From Acidocella sp. KAb 2-4 (GTDB lineage: Bacteria; Pseudomonadota; Alphaproteobacteria; Acetobacterales; Acetobacteraceae), in assembly GCF_020567705.1 (NCBI RefSeq), contig NZ_JAJDJU010000002.1, positions 1-64,000 of the forward strand: a stretch of 64,000 nucleotides of DNA, read 5' to 3'. The position numbers and the translations under genes were made by a program. Positions 41,671 through 52,110 of the stretch are shown here, one piece after another; positions within the stretch are counted from its first letter, which is position 1, and each line of letters begins with the position of its first letter. The notes under the pieces were generated by a model. That model was given only the letters and a program-made list of their open reading frames with translations, did no database searches and had not been told where the DNA came from.

Positions 41671-42204
41671 TCAGCCGAGCGCGTATTCGGCTTCCGGCGT
41701 GTAGGTCGGCTGGTCCTTGCCGAGAAAGGAGCTGAACAGGGTGACGTTGTCGGCCCGGATGGGCGCGGAACGGTAGAGGTTATGCGCCTGCACGAAGCTG
41801 GTGAGCGCCGGGGTGACCTGGCTATCCATGCGCGCCAGGGTGACATGCGGAGTGAATTTGCGCCGGTCGGGCGGCAGGCCGCAGCGGTGCAGCGCGGTCT
41901 CCACCTTGGTTTGCAGACGGGCGAGGTCGTCATTGCGCTCCACCCCGGCATAGAGCGTGTTCACCCGCCCGTTCTTCTCGAACCAGCCAAGGCCGGAGAG
42001 GCAGAACTCAAAGCTGCGCCCGCGCAAGCTGGCGAGGGCGAAGTCGATCTCCTCGGCTTGCAGGCGGTTGGCCTCGCCGATGAAGCGCAAGGTGAGGTGG
42101 AAATTATCGGTGGGCACCCAGCGGGCGCCGGGCAGATTAAAGGAGAGATCGCTGAGCTCTTCTTTCACCTCCCAGGGGAGGTCGAGGGCGACGAACAGGC
42201 GCAT
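41671..42204 (-). CDS. thpR: RNA 2',3'-cyclic phosphodiesterase
   Basis: 177 residues of the 2H phosphoesterase family. Both H-x-T-x motifs are there: NFHLTLRFIGE near residue 36 and FTPHVTLARM near residue 127, the two catalytic histidines. MRLFVALDLPWEVKEEL is the normal start. ThpR (LigT) hydrolyses 2',3'-cyclic ends of RNA and can ligate tRNA halves in vitro. It stands alone, 75 bases from pepP and 73 bases from the CYTH/CHAD gene, all on the minus strand. The region upstream (42205-42279) shows no special signal. Confidence 0.88.
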   Translation of the reverse strand: MRLFVALDLPWEVKEELSDLSFNLPGARWVPTDNFHLTLRFIGEANRLQAEEIDFALASLRGRSFEFCLSGLGWFEKNGRVNTLYAGVERNDDLARLQTKVETALHRCGLPPDRRKFTPHVTLARMDSQVTPALTSFVQAHNLYRSAPIRADNVTLFSSFLGKDQPTYTPEAEYALG

Positions 42205-42279
42205 GGTCCGGCCTTTCTGCTAGAGGTCAGCGACTCGCTTGCTAGAATTTTGCAATGCCGGGCCAAGCCCGGTCAACGG

Positions 42280-44037
42280 TTATATGGGGGCGGTGGCGGC
42301 GTGCAGCCAGCGCCGCGCCGGCTCGTCCAAGGCCGGGGCCAGGGTGTCGTAAACCCGGGCGTGATAGGCGTTGAGCCAGTCCAGCGCGTCGCGCCCCAGC
42401 AGCGCGGGGTCGATCAGTGCGCGGTCGAACGGGGCGAGGGTGAGCGTCTCAAAGCACAGGAAGGGCTTGCGCGCGGCGGGGAACTCGGCTTGCTGCACCA
42501 GCACCAGGTTTTCCAGGCGGATGCCGTAGGCGCCGGGCAGATAATAGCCCGGCTCGTTGGACAGGATCATGCCCGCCGCCAGCGGCACGGGTTTGGCGGC
42601 GCGGGAGATCCCGGTCGGGCCCTCATGCACCGAGAGATAGGAGCCGACGCCATGGCCGGTGCCGTGGTCGTAATCCAGCCCGGCGCGCCACAGCTCCTGG
42701 CGGGCGAAGGCGTCGAGATGCGCCCCGGCCACGCCCTCGGGGAAGACCGCGCGGGCCAGCGCGATATGCCCGGCGAGGACGCGCGTGACATGCGCCCGCA
42801 CCTCGGCCGGGGGCGGGCTGGGGCCGGTCCAGATGGTGCGGGTGATGTCGGTGGTGCCGTCGAGATACTGGCCGCCGCTATCGATCAGATACACCTCGTC
42901 CGGGCGGATCGGGCGGTCGCTCTCGGGGGTGACGCGGTAATGGATGATGGCGCCATGCTCGCCGGCGCCAGAGATGGCGGGGAAGCTCTCGCCCTTGAAC
43001 AGCGCGCCCTGGGCGCGCAAGCCGAGCAGCCGGGCGGCGGCGGAGCGCTCGGTCTCGCCCTGGGCGGTGCTCAGCCAGGCCAGGAATTTCACCATCGCCA
43101 CGCCGTCGCGCTGATGCGCGGCGCGCGCCCCCGCCTGCTCGGTGGGGTTTTTCAGGGCGCGGGGCAGGGCCACAGGGTCCGGCCCGGCGGCGAGGCGCGC
43201 GCCGGCGGCGGTGAGCGCCGTCTCAAACCAGGCGGGCTGGCTGGCGGGGTCAAAGCGCACGCATTGCCCCTTGAGCGCGGCGATGGCCCCGGGCAGGGCG
43301 GCGCGGCCCAGCACCGTCACCTCGGGGCCGAGATGCGCCAGCAGATCGGGAGAGAGTTTCTCCGGCGCCATGAAGATCGTGGCCGAGGCGTCGGCGCGCA
43401 GCAGCGCGTAGCCGAGCGCGAAGGGGCAGAATTCGAGATCGGCGCCGCGGATGTTGAACAGCCAGGCGAGCGAGGCGGGGTCGGTGAGGATGGCGGCGTC
43501 CTGCCCGGCCTCGCGCAGCTGGGCGGCCAGCCGGGCGCGCTTGGCGGCGGCGCTCTCGCCCGCGAATGGCGCGGGGTGCGCCACCGCTGGGGCCAGCGGT
43601 GGGGCGGGACGGTCGGGCCAGATCGCGTCCACCGGGTTGGTCTCCACCGCCACCAGCTCCACTCCGGTGAAGCGCTTCAGCCCCTCCGGGCTGATCAGCC
43701 AGGGGTCGTAGCCAATGCGCTTGCCGGCGGCGCGGGCCAGCAGCCAGGCTTCGGGCTTGTCCTCGATGATGTGCAGGCGCTGCCACAGCGCCGGGTCGGT
43801 CTCCTGCGCCAGTTGCAGTGTGTAGCGGCCATCGGAGAACACCGCCGCCTCCCCGGCCAGCACGATGGCCAGCCCGGCGCTGCCGGTGAAGCCGGTGAGC
43901 CAGGCGAGACGCTCGGCGCTGGGCGGCACGTATTCGCCCAGATATTCATCGGCGCGCGGGATGATGAAGCCATCCAGCCCGGCGGCGGCGAGGTGGGCGC
44001 GCAGGGCAGCGAGATGGCGGCTATGTTCTGAGTTCAT
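42280..44037 (-). CDS. pepP: Aminopeptidase P family protein (Xaa-Pro aminopeptidase)
   Basis: 585 residues, the long three-domain form. Two N-terminal creatinase-like domains (GLDGFIIPRADEYLGEYVPPSAERLAWLTGFTGSAG; ILTDPASLAWLFNIRGADL) precede the M24 pita-bread domain with the dinuclear metal ligands: VYLIDSGGQYLDGTTDITRTIW (two Asp), GTGHGVGSYLSVHEGP (His), LSNEPGYYL (Glu) and the late ENLVLVQ (Glu). It removes N-terminal residues before proline, in the cytosol. Start is ATG 44037. It lies upstream of thpR on the same strand; a clear promoter was not seen. Confidence 0.88.
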   Translation of the reverse strand: MNSEHSRHLAALRAHLAAAGLDGFIIPRADEYLGEYVPPSAERLAWLTGFTGSAGLAIVLAGEAAVFSDGRYTLQLAQETDPALWQRLHIIEDKPEAWLLARAAGKRIGYDPWLISPEGLKRFTGVELVAVETNPVDAIWPDRPAPPLAPAVAHPAPFAGESAAAKRARLAAQLREAGQDAAILTDPASLAWLFNIRGADLEFCPFALGYALLRADASATIFMAPEKLSPDLLAHLGPEVTVLGRAALPGAIAALKGQCVRFDPASQPAWFETALTAAGARLAAGPDPVALPRALKNPTEQAGARAAHQRDGVAMVKFLAWLSTAQGETERSAAARLLGLRAQGALFKGESFPAISGAGEHGAIIHYRVTPESDRPIRPDEVYLIDSGGQYLDGTTDITRTIWTGPSPPPAEVRAHVTRVLAGHIALARAVFPEGVAGAHLDAFARQELWRAGLDYDHGTGHGVGSYLSVHEGPTGISRAAKPVPLAAGMILSNEPGYYLPGAYGIRLENLVLVQQAEFPAARKPFLCFETLTLAPFDRALIDPALLGRDALDWLNAYHARVYDTLAPALDEPARRWLHAATAPI

Positions 44038-44206
44038 GCGTCAACTCCATGACATGCGGGGGATGCAATGCTGCATCGCCGCAAAATATTCCCGGAAACG
44101 GCCTGTTCCGCGGTATAAGCGCCGCCGAGGAGAGTTGAACCTCTCCATTTGCGGAGTGCCGCTGGGTCGTGGTGACTCGGCCGCTCCCCGGTAAAACAGG
44201 TGAACC

Positions 44207-44440
44207 ATGTCTGCGACTATCCATAACCCGACCACCCTGGGCAAGTTCGGGGCGTTCGTCTTCGCGCGGGAGCCGCGCCAGACGGGCGACAACCCCCGCA
44301 TGACCTTGGCTGAACGCTTCCGCGCCTGGCGCGAGCGCCGGGCGGCGGTGGCGGAGCTGAGCCGGCTTTCCGACCGCTGCCTGGCCGATATTGGCCTGAC
44401 CCGCGACGGGATCGAGGAGCTGGTCCGCGCCGCACATTAA
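44207..44440 (+). CDS. DUF1127 small protein
   Basis: 77 residues. The C-terminal half ERFRAWRERRAAVAELSRLSDRCLADIGLTRDGIEELVRAAH is the DUF1127 signature: an arginine-rich helix followed by L-x(2)-L-x-D-R-x-L-x-D-I-G-(L/M)-(T/S)-R. In other alphaproteobacteria proteins of this family bind RNA or influence phosphate and small-RNA regulation and growth; its job here is not known. The N-terminal 30 residues are not conserved. RBS AGGTG lies about seven bases before the ATG. A strong terminator follows 24 bases after the stop. Confidence 0.8.
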   Translation: MSATIHNPTTLGKFGAFVFAREPRQTGDNPRMTLAERFRAWRERRAAVAELSRLSDRCLADIGLTRDGIEELVRAAH

Positions 44441-44463
44441 GGCGCCCCGGCCCGCCAGATACA

Positions 44464-44498
44464 AAAAACGCCGCCCGAGAGTTTCGGGCGGCGTTTTT
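44464..44498. terminator. Bidirectional intrinsic terminator between the DUF1127 gene and rpsO
   Basis: A 15-bp perfect stem (AAAAACGCCGCCCGA and its complement TCGGGCGGCGTTTTT) with a five-base loop GAGTT, bounded by A and T tracts on both sides. It can terminate the plus-strand DUF1127 transcript and the minus-strand truB-rpsO transcript, whose rpsO stop is 23 bases away. One of the two clearest terminators in the window. Confidence 0.9.
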
Positions 44499-44520
44499 AT
44501 TGGGGCTGTGCCCCGCCGGA

Positions 44521-44790
44521 TCAGCGGCGCAGATTCAGGCGGCCGATGAGGTCCTGGTAGCGCTTGACGTTCTTGCGCTTCAGGTAGTCCAGCAGCGAGC
44601 GGCGCTGGCCGACCAGCACGAGCAGGCCGCGGCGCGAATGGAAATCCTTCGCGTGGGTCTTCAGGTGCTCGGTGAGGTTGGCGATGCGCTCGGAGAGCAG
44701 GGCAACCTGCACTTCCGGGCTGCCGGTGTCGTTGGCGGCGGTGGCGTATTCCTTGATGAGCTCCGTGCGGCGCTCTGGCGTGATCGACAT
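44521..44790 (-). CDS. rpsO: 30S ribosomal protein S15
   Basis: 89 residues, full length. S15 is a primary 16S rRNA-binding protein of the small subunit. The signature [18 protein letters not shown] and [23 protein letters not shown] match the family throughout, with the conserved HxxDxHSRRGL region. It follows truB by 25 bases on the minus strand, a truB-rpsO pair common in bacteria, though infB, rbfA and pnp are not next to it here. S15 often represses its own translation by binding its mRNA leader; the leader between truB and rpsO is short (44791-44814) and no structure was worked out. Confidence 0.97.
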   Translation of the reverse strand: MSITPERRTELIKEYATAANDTGSPEVQVALLSERIANLTEHLKTHAKDFHSRRGLLVLVGQRRSLLDYLKRKNVKRYQDLIGRLNLRR

Positions 44791-44814
44791 CGTGATGTTC
44801 CTTAAAAACAGAGG

Positions 44815-45738
44815 TTAAAACAAGCGTTCCGGCTTCAGCCAGCCCTCATGGAGCCGGGCCAGCGCCGCAACGCGCCCCGCCGCCGTAATGCGTACCAGCC
44901 CGTTATCGGGGTTGGCGCTTTCCGGAATCCGCCCCATCAGGTCCACCAGGCTGATCGCCTGGCCCTGAGACAGGGCGTGGAACTCTGCGGCGTTCAGGGC
45001 CAGAGCCGGGATGTCGTCCAGCGCGGTCGAGAGTGGCAGCAGCGTTTCGGCAAGAGTGGCGGGCGTATGCGCCGGATCGAGGAATTTGTCCAGCGGAACC
45101 GCCATTTTTTCAAGAAACGGGCCGACCCGCAGGCGGCGCAGCTTGGCGATATGGCCCACCGTGCCGCAGGCGCGGGCGAGGTCGCGGGCGAGGGCGCGCA
45201 TATACACGCCCTTGCCGGACTGCACCTCGAACTCGGCATGGTCGGCATCGGGGCGGCCGATCAGCTCGAAGCGGTCCACCTGCGCCGGGCGCGGCGGCAA
45301 TTCGGGCGGGCGGCCTTCGCGCGCCATGTCATAGGCGCGCTCGCCCTCCACCTTCAGCGCCGAAAACACCGGCGGCACCTGCATGATGTTGCCGATGAAC
45401 TGCGGCAGGGCGGCGCGGATCTGCGCATCGCTGGGCCGGGCCTCGGAGGTTTCGGTCACCTCGCCCTCGGCGTCGTCGGTGTCGCGCGCCTCGCCGAAGC
45501 GGATGGTGAAATGGTAGATCTTGGTGCTGTCCATCACATAGGGGACGGTTTTGGTCGCGGCGCCGAAGGCGATCGGCAGCACGCCGGTGGCCAGCGGGTC
45601 CAGCGTGCCGCCATGGCCCGCCTTCTGCGCGTCGAGCGCGCGTTTGATCTTGTTCAGCGCCTGCGTGCTGGTGATCCCTTGCGGTTTGTCGAGGATGATC
45701 CAGCCGTCGAGTTTGCGGCCTTTTTTCTGCCGAGCCAT
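44815..45738 (-). CDS. truB: tRNA pseudouridine-55 synthase
   Basis: 307 residues. TruB modifies U55 in the T loop of nearly all tRNAs. The N-terminal LDGWIILDKPQGITSTQALNKIKRAL and the catalytic GHGGTLDPLATGVLPIAFGAATK (Asp as nucleophile) are intact, with YHFTIRFGEARDTDDAEGEV. The C-terminal part is a PUA-like domain. The start at ATG 45738 has a slightly longer lysine-rich N-terminus than E. coli TruB. The first gene of the truB-rpsO pair; the TadZ-like gene diverges from it about 200 bases away. Confidence 0.95.
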   Translation of the reverse strand: MARQKKGRKLDGWIILDKPQGITSTQALNKIKRALDAQKAGHGGTLDPLATGVLPIAFGAATKTVPYVMDSTKIYHFTIRFGEARDTDDAEGEVTETSEARPSDAQIRAALPQFIGNIMQVPPVFSALKVEGERAYDMAREGRPPELPPRPAQVDRFELIGRPDADHAEFEVQSGKGVYMRALARDLARACGTVGHIAKLRRLRVGPFLEKMAVPLDKFLDPAHTPATLAETLLPLSTALDDIPALALNAAEFHALSQGQAISLVDLMGRIPESANPDNGLVRITAAGRVAALARLHEGWLKPERLF

Positions 45739-45942
45739 GCGAATCCTGAGTCGTGGTGAAGCGGCGCTGATAGGCCATGCCGCGCCGCGGGAAAAGAAGG
45801 CAAAGCGAAATACCTGCCCCCCGCGCCATGGTCGTTAATGGGAGAGCAATCATTGTCTGCTCAGATCGGGGCGTCAGGAAAAATTCCGGCACCGTGCTTC
45901 CGCCCGACCCCGTTTCCCCGATCCAGCCCGAGGATTGCCGCC

Positions 45943-47163
45943 ATGCCAGATGACAGCCGGACCCTTACCGCGCCGCCCGAGCGCCCCAGCTTCGCCATGC
46001 CGGCGCTGCCGCGCCCGGCGCTGGGGAAGCGGGAGACATTCATCGGCTTCGTGCGCGACGAGGCGAGCGCCGCGCTGCTGCATGAATGCCTGGCCGGGCG
46101 CATCCCCAATGATAACCGGGTGCATGTCGTTGATTTCCGCGCCAGCCTGGAGATTTTGGCGGCGATGACGACGCCGGAGGTGGTGCTGGTCGATCTCTCC
46201 GGCGAGGCCCAGCCGGTGAACGCGATCATGGATCTGGCCGAAATGGTGGAGGAAGGCACGGTGGTGCTGGCCGTCGGAGAGCACCAGAGCATCAATTTCT
46301 ACCGCACCGTGACCAAGGGCATGGGCGTGCGCGAATATCTGCAAAAGCCGCTGACCAGCGAGGCGGTGGCGCGCAACTTCCTGCCCTGCTTCGCCGCGGG
46401 CGGCGCGCCACCCGCGGCGGCGCAGGCGCGGGGCGGGCGCATGGCGGCGGTGGCCGGCACGCGCGGCGGCGTGGGCACCACCACCATCGCCGTGAATCTG
46501 GCCTGGTATATCGCCACCGAGCTGCGCCGCCACACCACCTTGCTGGATGGCGCTCTGAATAACGGCACGGTGGGGTTGCACCTCAACCTGCCGCCCTCGC
46601 GCGGGTTGACCGCCGTGCTGGAGGCGCCCGAGCGGGTGGATGGCTTGCTGCTCGAACGCTCGATGCAGGACGCGGCGGACCGGCTGCATGTACTGGCCGG
46701 GATGGAGGAGCTGGAGCGCAATGCCGCGTTTTCCGCCGAGAGCGCGGTGAAATTCATCCAGCTGATCCGGGGGCGCTATAATTTTGCCGTGGCCGATGCC
46801 GGGGCGCGGCTGGAGCCCTTTGCCCGCGACCTGCTGTTCAACGCGCAGCAGCGCATCATCGTCATGGACCCGAGCATGATCTCGGTCCGCAATCTGGAGC
46901 GGCTGGCCACGCTGCCGGGCGGCTCGGCGCAGGCGCCGCGGCCGCTGCTGGTGCTCAACCGCGCCGGGGCGCCGGGCGGGCTGGCGCAGAGCTATATGGA
47001 GCAGACCATGGGGTTGCGCTTCGACGCTGTGATCCCCGATTTGCCGCGCATCGTGCCGCGCAGCACCCAGCTCGGCACCCCGGCGGCGGCGTTGCGCGGG
47101 CCGTTCCGCGACGGCATCGCGGCGCTGGCCAAGGCGGTGGGGGAGGTCCATTTCTCCGGCTAA
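45943..47163 (+). CDS. TadZ/CpaE-like pilus assembly ATPase, orphan
   Basis: About 406 residues. An N-terminal receiver-like domain (FIGFVRDEASAALLHECL...) is followed by a MinD/ParA-type ATPase. The P-loop reads GTRGGVGTTTIAVNLAW: the usual catalytic lysines of the deviant Walker A are replaced, as is normal for TadZ/CpaE, which localises Tad pilus machinery to the cell pole. DYIQLI-type segments give way to FIQLIRGRYNFAVADAGARLEP. No tad/cpa genes (cpaF, tadB, rcpA, flp) are in the window. I start at ATG 45943, with GAGG nine bases upstream; an ATG at 45838 would add 35 residues without family character. Confidence 0.8.
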   Translation: MPDDSRTLTAPPERPSFAMPALPRPALGKRETFIGFVRDEASAALLHECLAGRIPNDNRVHVVDFRASLEILAAMTTPEVVLVDLSGEAQPVNAIMDLAEMVEEGTVVLAVGEHQSINFYRTVTKGMGVREYLQKPLTSEAVARNFLPCFAAGGAPPAAAQARGGRMAAVAGTRGGVGTTTIAVNLAWYIATELRRHTTLLDGALNNGTVGLHLNLPPSRGLTAVLEAPERVDGLLLERSMQDAADRLHVLAGMEELERNAAFSAESAVKFIQLIRGRYNFAVADAGARLEPFARDLLFNAQQRIIVMDPSMISVRNLERLATLPGGSAQAPRPLLVLNRAGAPGGLAQSYMEQTMGLRFDAVIPDLPRIVPRSTQLGTPAAALRGPFRDGIAALAKAVGEVHFSG

Positions 47164-47258
47164 AGCCGGTTGCCCGTCAGGACGCGGATGGACAACGCGG
47201 CGCTGTGCGTTAAATATCGAAATCCTGCTGAATAGCGAAAATTTCCGAGGAGTTTCGT

Positions 47259-48098
47259 ATGACCGCACAACTGCCCCCGGCGCCGACGCTGCGCCTCGCC
47301 AATGGCGTGGAGATCCCCCAGCTCGGCCTCGGCACCTGGCCGATGGACGACGCCCAATGCGCCGTGGCCGTGACGGCCGCCATCGAAATGGGCTACCGGC
47401 TGATCGACACCGCCGAGAATTACGGCAACGAGGCCGGGGTGGGCGAGGGCGTGCGCAATGCCAGCGTGCCGCGAAGCGAGGTGTTCATCACCACCAAGTT
47501 CAACCGCAAATGGCATAGCGCCGCGGGTGTGCGCGAAGCCTGTGAGGCCAGCCTGAAGCGCTTGGGCACCGATTATATCGACCTGTTCCTGATCCACTGG
47601 CCCAACCCGGACCAGGACCGCTATGTGGAAGCCTATGAGGCCCTGACCACGCTACTGGCCGAGGGCAAGCTGCGCGGCATCGGCGTGTCCAATTTCAAGC
47701 CCGCGCATCTGCGGAAGCTGTTCGAGGCCGGCTTCGTGCCGCATCTCAACCAGATCCAACTCGACCCGTACCGCCAGCGGCGGGACATCGTGGCCATCCA
47801 CCAGGCCAAGGGCATCGTTACCGAGACCTGGAGCCCGATCGACCGCAACGGGCCGATGCTGCACGACCCGGTGATCGCGGGCATCGCCAAGGCGCATGGC
47901 AAGACTGTGCCGCAGATCGTGCTGCGCTGGCATGTGCAGTCGGGCTATGTGACCACGCCGAAATCCGCCGATCCGCGCCGCCAGGCGGAGAATCTAGACA
48001 TTTTCGGCTTCGCCCTGAGCGCGGCGGAGATGGCGGCGCTGCACGCGCTCGACAACCCGGCCGCGCCGGTGCTGAACGCCGACGAGTTCGGGCATTAG
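47259..48098 (+). CDS. Aldo/keto reductase, DkgA-like
   Basis: 279 residues. The tetrad is complete: Asp and Tyr in RLIDTAENYGNE, Lys in VFITTKFNR, His in LFLIHWPNP. GIGVSNFKPAHLRKLFE, FVPHLNQIQLDPYRQ and ETWSPIDRNGPMLHDPVI follow family order. It reduces aldehydes or ketones with NADPH; 2,5-diketo-gluconate reductase-like proteins have broad substrate use. The gene lies between the TadZ gene and gyrB and seems to stand alone. ATG 47259 has GAGGAG about six bases upstream. Confidence 0.85.
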   Translation: MTAQLPPAPTLRLANGVEIPQLGLGTWPMDDAQCAVAVTAAIEMGYRLIDTAENYGNEAGVGEGVRNASVPRSEVFITTKFNRKWHSAAGVREACEASLKRLGTDYIDLFLIHWPNPDQDRYVEAYEALTTLLAEGKLRGIGVSNFKPAHLRKLFEAGFVPHLNQIQLDPYRQRRDIVAIHQAKGIVTETWSPIDRNGPMLHDPVIAGIAKAHGKTVPQIVLRWHVQSGYVTTPKSADPRRQAENLDIFGFALSAAEMAALHALDNPAAPVLNADEFGH

Positions 48099-48121
48099 GC
48101 AGCAGGGGGAAATTCTGCTAG

Positions 48122-50593
<2,472 letters not shown>

Positions 50594-50607
50594 GCCCCCG
50601 CGGCATT

Positions 50608-50635
50608 GAATCCATGCCCGGCCGGGCATGGATTC
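50608..50635. repeat. Perfect 28-bp palindrome between gyrB and msrA
   Basis: GAATCCATGCCCGG is followed at once by its complement CCGGGCATGGATTC, giving a 28-bp dyad without loop bases. It is flanked by GCCCCCG (50594-50600) and CGGGGGC (about 50638-50644), so the outer arms can extend the stem. It sits 14 bases after the gyrB stop and 66 bases before the msrA ATG. Possibilities are a REP-like dispersed repeat, a strong transcript end without a T tract, or a protein-binding site. Confidence 0.7.
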
Positions 50636-50701
50636 CCCGGGGGCGCGTGCCTAACTCTCAGGGCGCGGGCTGGCATCGGCGCCAGCCGCTCGAGGAGAGT
50701 G

Positions 50702-51376
50702 ATGATCTTTCGCCCCCGTTTCTGGCTGCCGGGTTTGGCGGCCCTGGTTTTCTCAGCCGCGCAGGCGCGCGCCGCCGTGCCACCCCCGGCTTATGACCCG
50801 CCTGACGCCGCCAGCACGGAAACGGCGATCCTCTCCGGGGGCTGCTTCTGGGGCATGCAGGGCGTGTATGAGCATGTGCGCGGTGTGAGGAAGGTTTATG
50901 CCGGATATACGGGCGGCCCGGCGGCGGCGGCCAATTATGAGAGTGTCAGTACCGGCGCCACCGGCCATGCGGAGTCGGTGCAGATCATGTTTGACCCGCG
51001 CGTGATCTCCTATGGCCGCATCTTACAAATTTATTTCGCCGTGGCGGCCGACCCGACGGAGCTGAACGAGCAGGGGCCGGATGTGGGCACGCAATACCGC
51101 GGCGAGATCTGGTACGAGACCCCGGCGCAGCACCAGATCGCCATCGCCTATATCGCCCAGCTTTCCGCCGCGCATAACTTCGCCGCACCGATCGTCACCC
51201 GCGTCGACCCGGCCATGCCGTTTTACCAGGCCGAGGCGTATCACCAGGACTTCCTGGAGAACCATCCCGACTACCCGTATATCGTGATCAACGACCTACC
51301 CAAGCTGCAGGCGTTGCGGGCGTTGTTTCCGGCGGATTACCAGGCCCAGCCGGTGCGCGCGCTGCCTGCGCCCTGA
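50702..51376 (+). CDS. msrA: Peptide-methionine (S)-S-oxide reductase, exported
   Basis: 224 residues. It reduces methionine-S-sulfoxide in proteins. The catalytic GCFWG has Cys48 and matches the family, as do KVYAGYTGG, YESVSTGATGHAESVQIMFDP and the C-terminal AEAYHQDFL. The protein begins MIFRPRFWLPGLAALVFSAAQARAA, a signal peptide, so it acts in the periplasm or outside. No resolving cysteine near the C-terminus was seen, so recycling must use thioredoxin-like partners by another route. ATG 50702 has GAGGAG six bases upstream. Converges with bioD with three bases between stops. Confidence 0.9.
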   Translation: MIFRPRFWLPGLAALVFSAAQARAAVPPPAYDPPDAASTETAILSGGCFWGMQGVYEHVRGVRKVYAGYTGGPAAAANYESVSTGATGHAESVQIMFDPRVISYGRILQIYFAVAADPTELNEQGPDVGTQYRGEIWYETPAQHQIAIAYIAQLSAAHNFAAPIVTRVDPAMPFYQAEAYHQDFLENHPDYPYIVINDLPKLQALRALFPADYQAQPVRALPAP

Positions 51377-51379
51377 GGG

Positions 51380-52042
51380 TTACAGCGTTGCCGCCAGCTT
51401 GCGCAGCGCGCCGTCGTCGAAATCGCGCTGGACGATGTGGATCGGGCAGGAGATGAAACGCGCCAGCGTGGCGGCGGTCTCCTCGGGCAGCACGGGGGAC
51501 ACCTCGCTCTCGCTCAGCACCACGGCGGCGACGCGGATGCCATGCGCGGCCAGGAACGCCCCGGTGGTGACGGTGTGGCTGATGGTGCCGAGATACGTGC
51601 CCGCGACCAGGATGGCGGGCAGTTTGAGCGCCACCATGAGGTCGACGATCAGATGCTGGTCGTTCAGCGGCACCGCCGCGCCGCCGACGCCCTCGATGAG
51701 CAGCGTGCCGCGCGCGGCCTCGATGGCGGCCTGGCAGAAGATGGTGACATCGTTGAACACGATCCGCCGCCCCTCGCGCACGCCGGCCATGTCGGGCGAG
51801 AGCGGGGCGGCGAAGCGCCAGGGCGAGATGGTGGCGATATTTTGCGCGGTGATCGGCCGGCCCATGGCGGCGAGCAGGCGGGCGGGGTCGGTGCCGGAGA
51901 CATCTTGCGGGTCGTAGCCGGAGAGCACCGGCTTGATCGCCGCGAAATCGCGCTTCAACTCACGCCCGGCCCGGATCAGCCCGGCGGTCACATAGGTCTT
52001 GCCGACATCCGTCCCGGTGCCGGTGATGAAATAGCTTGCCAT
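51380..52042 (-). CDS. bioD: Dethiobiotin synthetase
   Basis: About 220 residues. It makes dethiobiotin from DAPA, CO2 and ATP. The P-loop is GTGTDVGKTYVTAGLIRA at the N-terminus; IKPVLSGYDP, LLIEGVGGAAVPLND and AGTYLGTISHTVTT are family blocks. Start is the ATG at 52042; the longer upstream frame is not needed. It is divergent from bioB with 68 bases between starts, so the two share a control region. No clear BirA or BioR box was recognised in it. bioF and bioC/H are not in the window. Confidence 0.9.
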   Translation of the reverse strand: MASYFITGTGTDVGKTYVTAGLIRAGRELKRDFAAIKPVLSGYDPQDVSGTDPARLLAAMGRPITAQNIATISPWRFAAPLSPDMAGVREGRRIVFNDVTIFCQAAIEAARGTLLIEGVGGAAVPLNDQHLIVDLMVALKLPAILVAGTYLGTISHTVTTGAFLAAHGIRVAAVVLSESEVSPVLPEETAATLARFISCPIHIVQRDFDDGALRKLAATL

Positions 52043-52110
52043 ACTCGTCCTTTTGCCTCTCTTGAAGCATGGGATTAACCTGTGCCGCAATTGAGTGATG
52101 GAGTTGAAGC

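Noticed and set aside
41782-44031. A 749-codon open frame on the plus strand
   Set aside because: It lies opposite thpR and the aminopeptidase P gene, both with clear family motifs. Its translation is glycine/glutamine-rich and low in complexity.
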